NCBI GenBank assembly: GCA_037388705.1
Contig: JARRJY010000044.1
Span: forward strand, 1-17,354
Origin: JARRJY01 sp037388705
GTDB taxonomy: Bacteria; Pseudomonadota; Gammaproteobacteria; UBA6429; Thiohalophilaceae
DNA length: 17,354 bases
Direction: 5' to 3'
A program made the translations under genes and the position numbers. The notes under the pieces are model-generated. The model was not told where the DNA came from. It was given only the letters and a program-made list of their open reading frames with translations, and did no database searches. Shown here piece after piece: positions 15,310 to 17,354 of this stretch (its first letter is position 1; every line of letters begins with the position of its first letter).

Positions 15310-16323
15310 GTGACTAAGCCTCAACAAATCCTGGTTGCCGGGCCTGCCTGGGTCGGGGATATGGTGATGGCGCAGAGCCTGTTTAAAACTCTGGGGCAAA
15401 GACCGCACCCGGTTGAGATCGATGTGCTGGCACCTGCCTGGTCAAATCCAATTCTTGCGCGCATGCCGGAAATCAGGGATAGCATAAATCTACCCGTTGC
15501 TCATGGAGAACTGGGTTTAGGTCAACGTTATCAACTGGGCAAATCATTACGAAGCAAAAAGTATGACCAGGCCATTGTTACCCCTCGCTCATTCAAGGCA
15601 GCCCTGGTTCCTTTTTTTGCCAGGGCTAAACAACGAACCGGTTACCGTGGTGAAATGCGTTATGGCGTTATCAATGACATGCGTGAGCTGGATAAATCGG
15701 TATTACGCCAAACCGCACAACGCTATGTGGCGCTGGGGCTGGATAGCAATGCGCCACAACCTCCATCAGTACCTTTTCCTTCTTTAGATATCGATAAAGA
15801 AAACTTACACCGGTTACTGGACCAGCTTGCTTTAAACCTGGATAAACCCGTGATTGCCCTGATGCCCGGAGCTGAATACGGTGAAGCCAAGCGCTGGCCG
15901 CTTGAATATTACGCGGAGCTGGCTGGGCAGTTAACACAGCAGGATTACCATGTATGGGTGATGGGCTCGGAAAAAGATAAAACGGCTGCAGAAACAATTG
16001 GCAAGGATAACCAGGCGATAAACCTGTGTGGTAAAACAAGGCTGGAAGATACAATTGATCTTTTATCGGTTTGCAAGCTGGCAGTTACCAATGATTCAGG
16101 GCTTATGCATATTGCCGCGGCAGTGGATATCCCCTTGGTAGCAATTTATGGTTCGTCCACCCCGGAATACACGCCGCCACTGACTGACAAGGCGAGAATT
16201 GAATATCTTGATCTGGAATGTAGCCCGTGTTTTAAACGAGACTGTCCGCTGGGACATACTGATTGTTTGAAAAATATATCACCGGGGATGGTATATAATA
16301 GTTTGAATAACCTGGTTAAATAA
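15310..16323 (+). CDS. waaF: ADP-heptose:LPS heptosyltransferase II (WaaF)
   Basis: This 337-residue family 9 glycosyltransferase (GT-B fold) adds the second heptose of the LPS inner core from ADP-heptose at the cytoplasmic face of the inner membrane. GPAWVGDMVMAQSL (11-24) has the proposed catalytic Asp17. PGAEYGEAKRWP (186-197) and TNDSGLMHIAAA (260-271) are the ADP-heptose-binding motifs. The cysteine-rich CSPCFKRDCPLGHTDCL (304-320) matches the C-terminal cluster of WaaF. WaaF is chosen over WaaC because of this cluster and the WVGDMVMAQ start; activity as heptosyltransferase II versus III cannot be proved. The start is GTG 15310, with GAGG (15299-15302) as ribosome site overlapping the previous stop. 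The gene directly follows hldE's unit, so donor synthesis and transfer are linked. Confidence 0.93.
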   Translation: MTKPQQILVAGPAWVGDMVMAQSLFKTLGQRPHPVEIDVLAPAWSNPILARMPEIRDSINLPVAHGELGLGQRYQLGKSLRSKKYDQAIVTPRSFKAALVPFFARAKQRTGYRGEMRYGVINDMRELDKSVLRQTAQRYVALGLDSNAPQPPSVPFPSLDIDKENLHRLLDQLALNLDKPVIALMPGAEYGEAKRWPLEYYAELAGQLTQQDYHVWVMGSEKDKTAAETIGKDNQAINLCGKTRLEDTIDLLSVCKLAVTNDSGLMHIAAAVDIPLVAIYGSSTPEYTPPLTDKARIEYLDLECSPCFKRDCPLGHTDCLKNISPGMVYNSLNNLVK

Positions 16324-16331
16324 TAAAAATC

Positions 16332-17099
16332 ATGCCAAAGATAAGCGCCTGTATTATCTCTTTTAATGAAGAGCAGAAGATTGAAGACTGCCTGAAAAGT
16401 TTGCAGGGCGTGGTGGATGAGATCATCGTGGTTGACTCGTTAAGCACCGATAAAACCAAACAAATTGCCAGCAAGTATACCGACAAGATATACGACCAGG
16501 AATTCCTTGGCCATATAGAGCAAAAAAATCTTGCTGTCAGTAAAGCCAGCCATGACTGGATACTGAGTCTTGATTGTGATGAGCGCCTGACAGAGAAACT
16601 GAGTAACTCGATACTATCAATCACGGATCGTCTGGATGAGGCTGATGCCTATCGTATGGCAAGGAAGACATTCTATGTTTACCGCTGGTTGAACCATTGC
16701 TGGTACCCGGACTTCAAAGTGCGCCTGTTTAACAAACACACGGCCAGGTGGGGTGGCGTCAATCCCCATGATCGCGTTGAGGTGGATGGTAGTAACATCG
16801 TGACACTGGCTGGTGACTTACAACATTTTTCCTTCAATAGTATTTCGGAACATATCAGGACGCTGGATAACTTTACCGAAATTGGTGCCCAGGAAATTAT
16901 CAAACGTGGCAAGCGGGTTTCCGTGTTGAGCCCATGGAGCCATGGCCTGGCAACGTTTATCAAGCTGTATATTATTAAACGTGGTTTTCTTGATGGTTAT
17001 GCCGGTCTTGTTGTTTCTATCCTGTCCGGCATGCATGCATTTGTAAAATATAACAAGGTATTATTTACCCGTTGGCGTGAGCAGGCTGGTAGCAAGTAA
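16332..17099 (+). CDS. Family 2 glycosyltransferase, WaaE/KdtX-type (LPS core)
   Basis: This 255-residue protein is a family 2 (GT-A) glycosyltransferase. ISACIISFNEE at the N-terminus, IIVVDSLSTDKT (31-42), and DCDE (81-84, the metal-binding DxD) are seen. The C-terminal GFLDGYAGLVVSILSG is the pattern of WaaE/KdtX proteins, which in enteric bacteria add beta-1,4-glucose to the first heptose of the core. The likely acceptor is therefore the new inner core, but the sugar it adds cannot be told from sequence. The start is ATG 16332, 8 bases after the waaF stop, with no clear Shine-Dalgarno. It is the last visible gene of the operon and ends 3 bases short of a convergent gene. Confidence 0.88.
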   Translation: MPKISACIISFNEEQKIEDCLKSLQGVVDEIIVVDSLSTDKTKQIASKYTDKIYDQEFLGHIEQKNLAVSKASHDWILSLDCDERLTEKLSNSILSITDRLDEADAYRMARKTFYVYRWLNHCWYPDFKVRLFNKHTARWGGVNPHDRVEVDGSNIVTLAGDLQHFSFNSISEHIRTLDNFTEIGAQEIIKRGKRVSVLSPWSHGLATFIKLYIIKRGFLDGYAGLVVSILSGMHAFVKYNKVLFTRWREQAGSK

Positions 17100-17102
17100 T
17101 AG

Positions 17103-17354
17103 CTAGCCAGGAAAATACTGGCTGTTTATCTGCCTGGTAGCGGCTTCAACATCAATGGCACTGACATCAGTTTCTTCAGCATCTTCTGCCGGGGTGAATG
17201 CCAGACGCCTGGCTTCCGAGTTAAGGGTTTGCCAGCGTAACGGCGTTGCCGAGCGACGTCTTGGATAAAATGCAGCTGTTGGTACATCAAGTGCACCGGC
17301 AATATGTAATGGACCGGTTGAACCACTGATAAATAAATCAGCAAACTGGATATG
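17103..17354 (-). CDS. Family 9 glycosyltransferase (heptosyltransferase-like), C-terminal end (5' end outside window)
   Basis: The last 83 codons of a gene on the minus strand run in an open frame from the window edge to TAG at 17103-17105. They read DLFISGSTGPLHIAGALDVPTAAFYP, which is the ADP-sugar-binding signature of family 9 heptosyltransferases (compare TNDSGLMHIAAAVDIPLVAIYG in WaaF). The tail lacks the cysteine cluster of WaaF and has instead an acidic linker (PAEDAEETDVSAID), so this is another member of the family, perhaps a third heptosyltransferase or a divergent one. It is convergent with the waaE-like gene, 3 bases apart. The start and N-terminal domain lie beyond the window. 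Confidence 0.85.
   Translation of the reverse strand, partial: HIQFADLFISGSTGPLHIAGALDVPTAAFYPRRRSATPLRWQTLNSEARRLAFTPAEDAEETDVSAIDVEAATRQINSQYFPG
17105..17123. terminator. Hairpin between convergent glycosyltransferase genes (weak)
   Basis: A 6-bp stem AGCCAG/CTGGCT with a 7-base loop lies just after the waaE-like stop and within the end of the convergent gene. It is followed by GTTTAT, with few T's. It may slow transcription but is not a clear terminator. Confidence 0.2.

Noticed and set aside
17126..17344. 72-residue minus-strand frame at the right edge
   Set aside because: It lies in another frame than the clear heptosyltransferase-like frame over the same bases and has no recognisable motif.

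Overview
The window looks like a piece of a gammaproteobacterial chromosome of roughly balanced base composition. The evidence is the gene order and the sequences themselves: a GlnE close to the enterobacterial type, a 477-residue fused HldE, a GroEL with a GGM tail, and glnE, ilvE, hldE and waaF lying close together. In E. coli glnE and hldE are neighbours, and in Pseudomonas ilvE lies next to waaF. I cannot name the genus. No mobile element, tRNA, rRNA or CRISPR array was seen.

Left part (1-3130, plus strand). The C-terminal part of a DNA photolyase is followed by a short CbiX/SirB-type chelatase. A 278-base control region then precedes groES-groEL. It holds a sigma70-type promoter, a perfect CIRCE operator (the HrcA binding site), and downstream of these a terminator-like hairpin in the leader. 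A bidirectional terminator closes the groESL operon.

Middle, minus strand (3251-6411). Two independent genes run leftward: an LpxR-family (DUF2219) outer-membrane lipid A deacylase-like protein, and a cytochrome c/FTR1 fusion for iron uptake. The fusion has its own terminator downstream and a good Fur-box match upstream.

Right part (6556-17099, plus strand). glnE (regulation of glutamine synthetase) and ilvE (branched-chain aminotransferase) are followed by a tiny CHCC zinc-finger gene and then a tight cluster for the cell surface. This cluster holds an O-antigen ligase/polymerase-like membrane protein, hldE (ADP-heptose synthesis), a FAD-dependent oxidoreductase, an aldo/keto reductase, waaF (heptosyltransferase II) and a WaaE-type family 2 glycosyltransferase. 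Spacings of 0 to 16 bases suggest one transcript from the zinc-finger gene onward. At the right edge the C-terminal end of another family 9 (heptosyltransferase-like) glycosyltransferase enters on the minus strand, convergent with the waaE-like gene.

Most genes belong to known families. The least explained part is the oxidoreductase/aldo-keto reductase pair inserted between hldE and waaF. Also worth a second look are the layered control region of groESL and the LpxR-like protein with an apparent change at a catalytic position.
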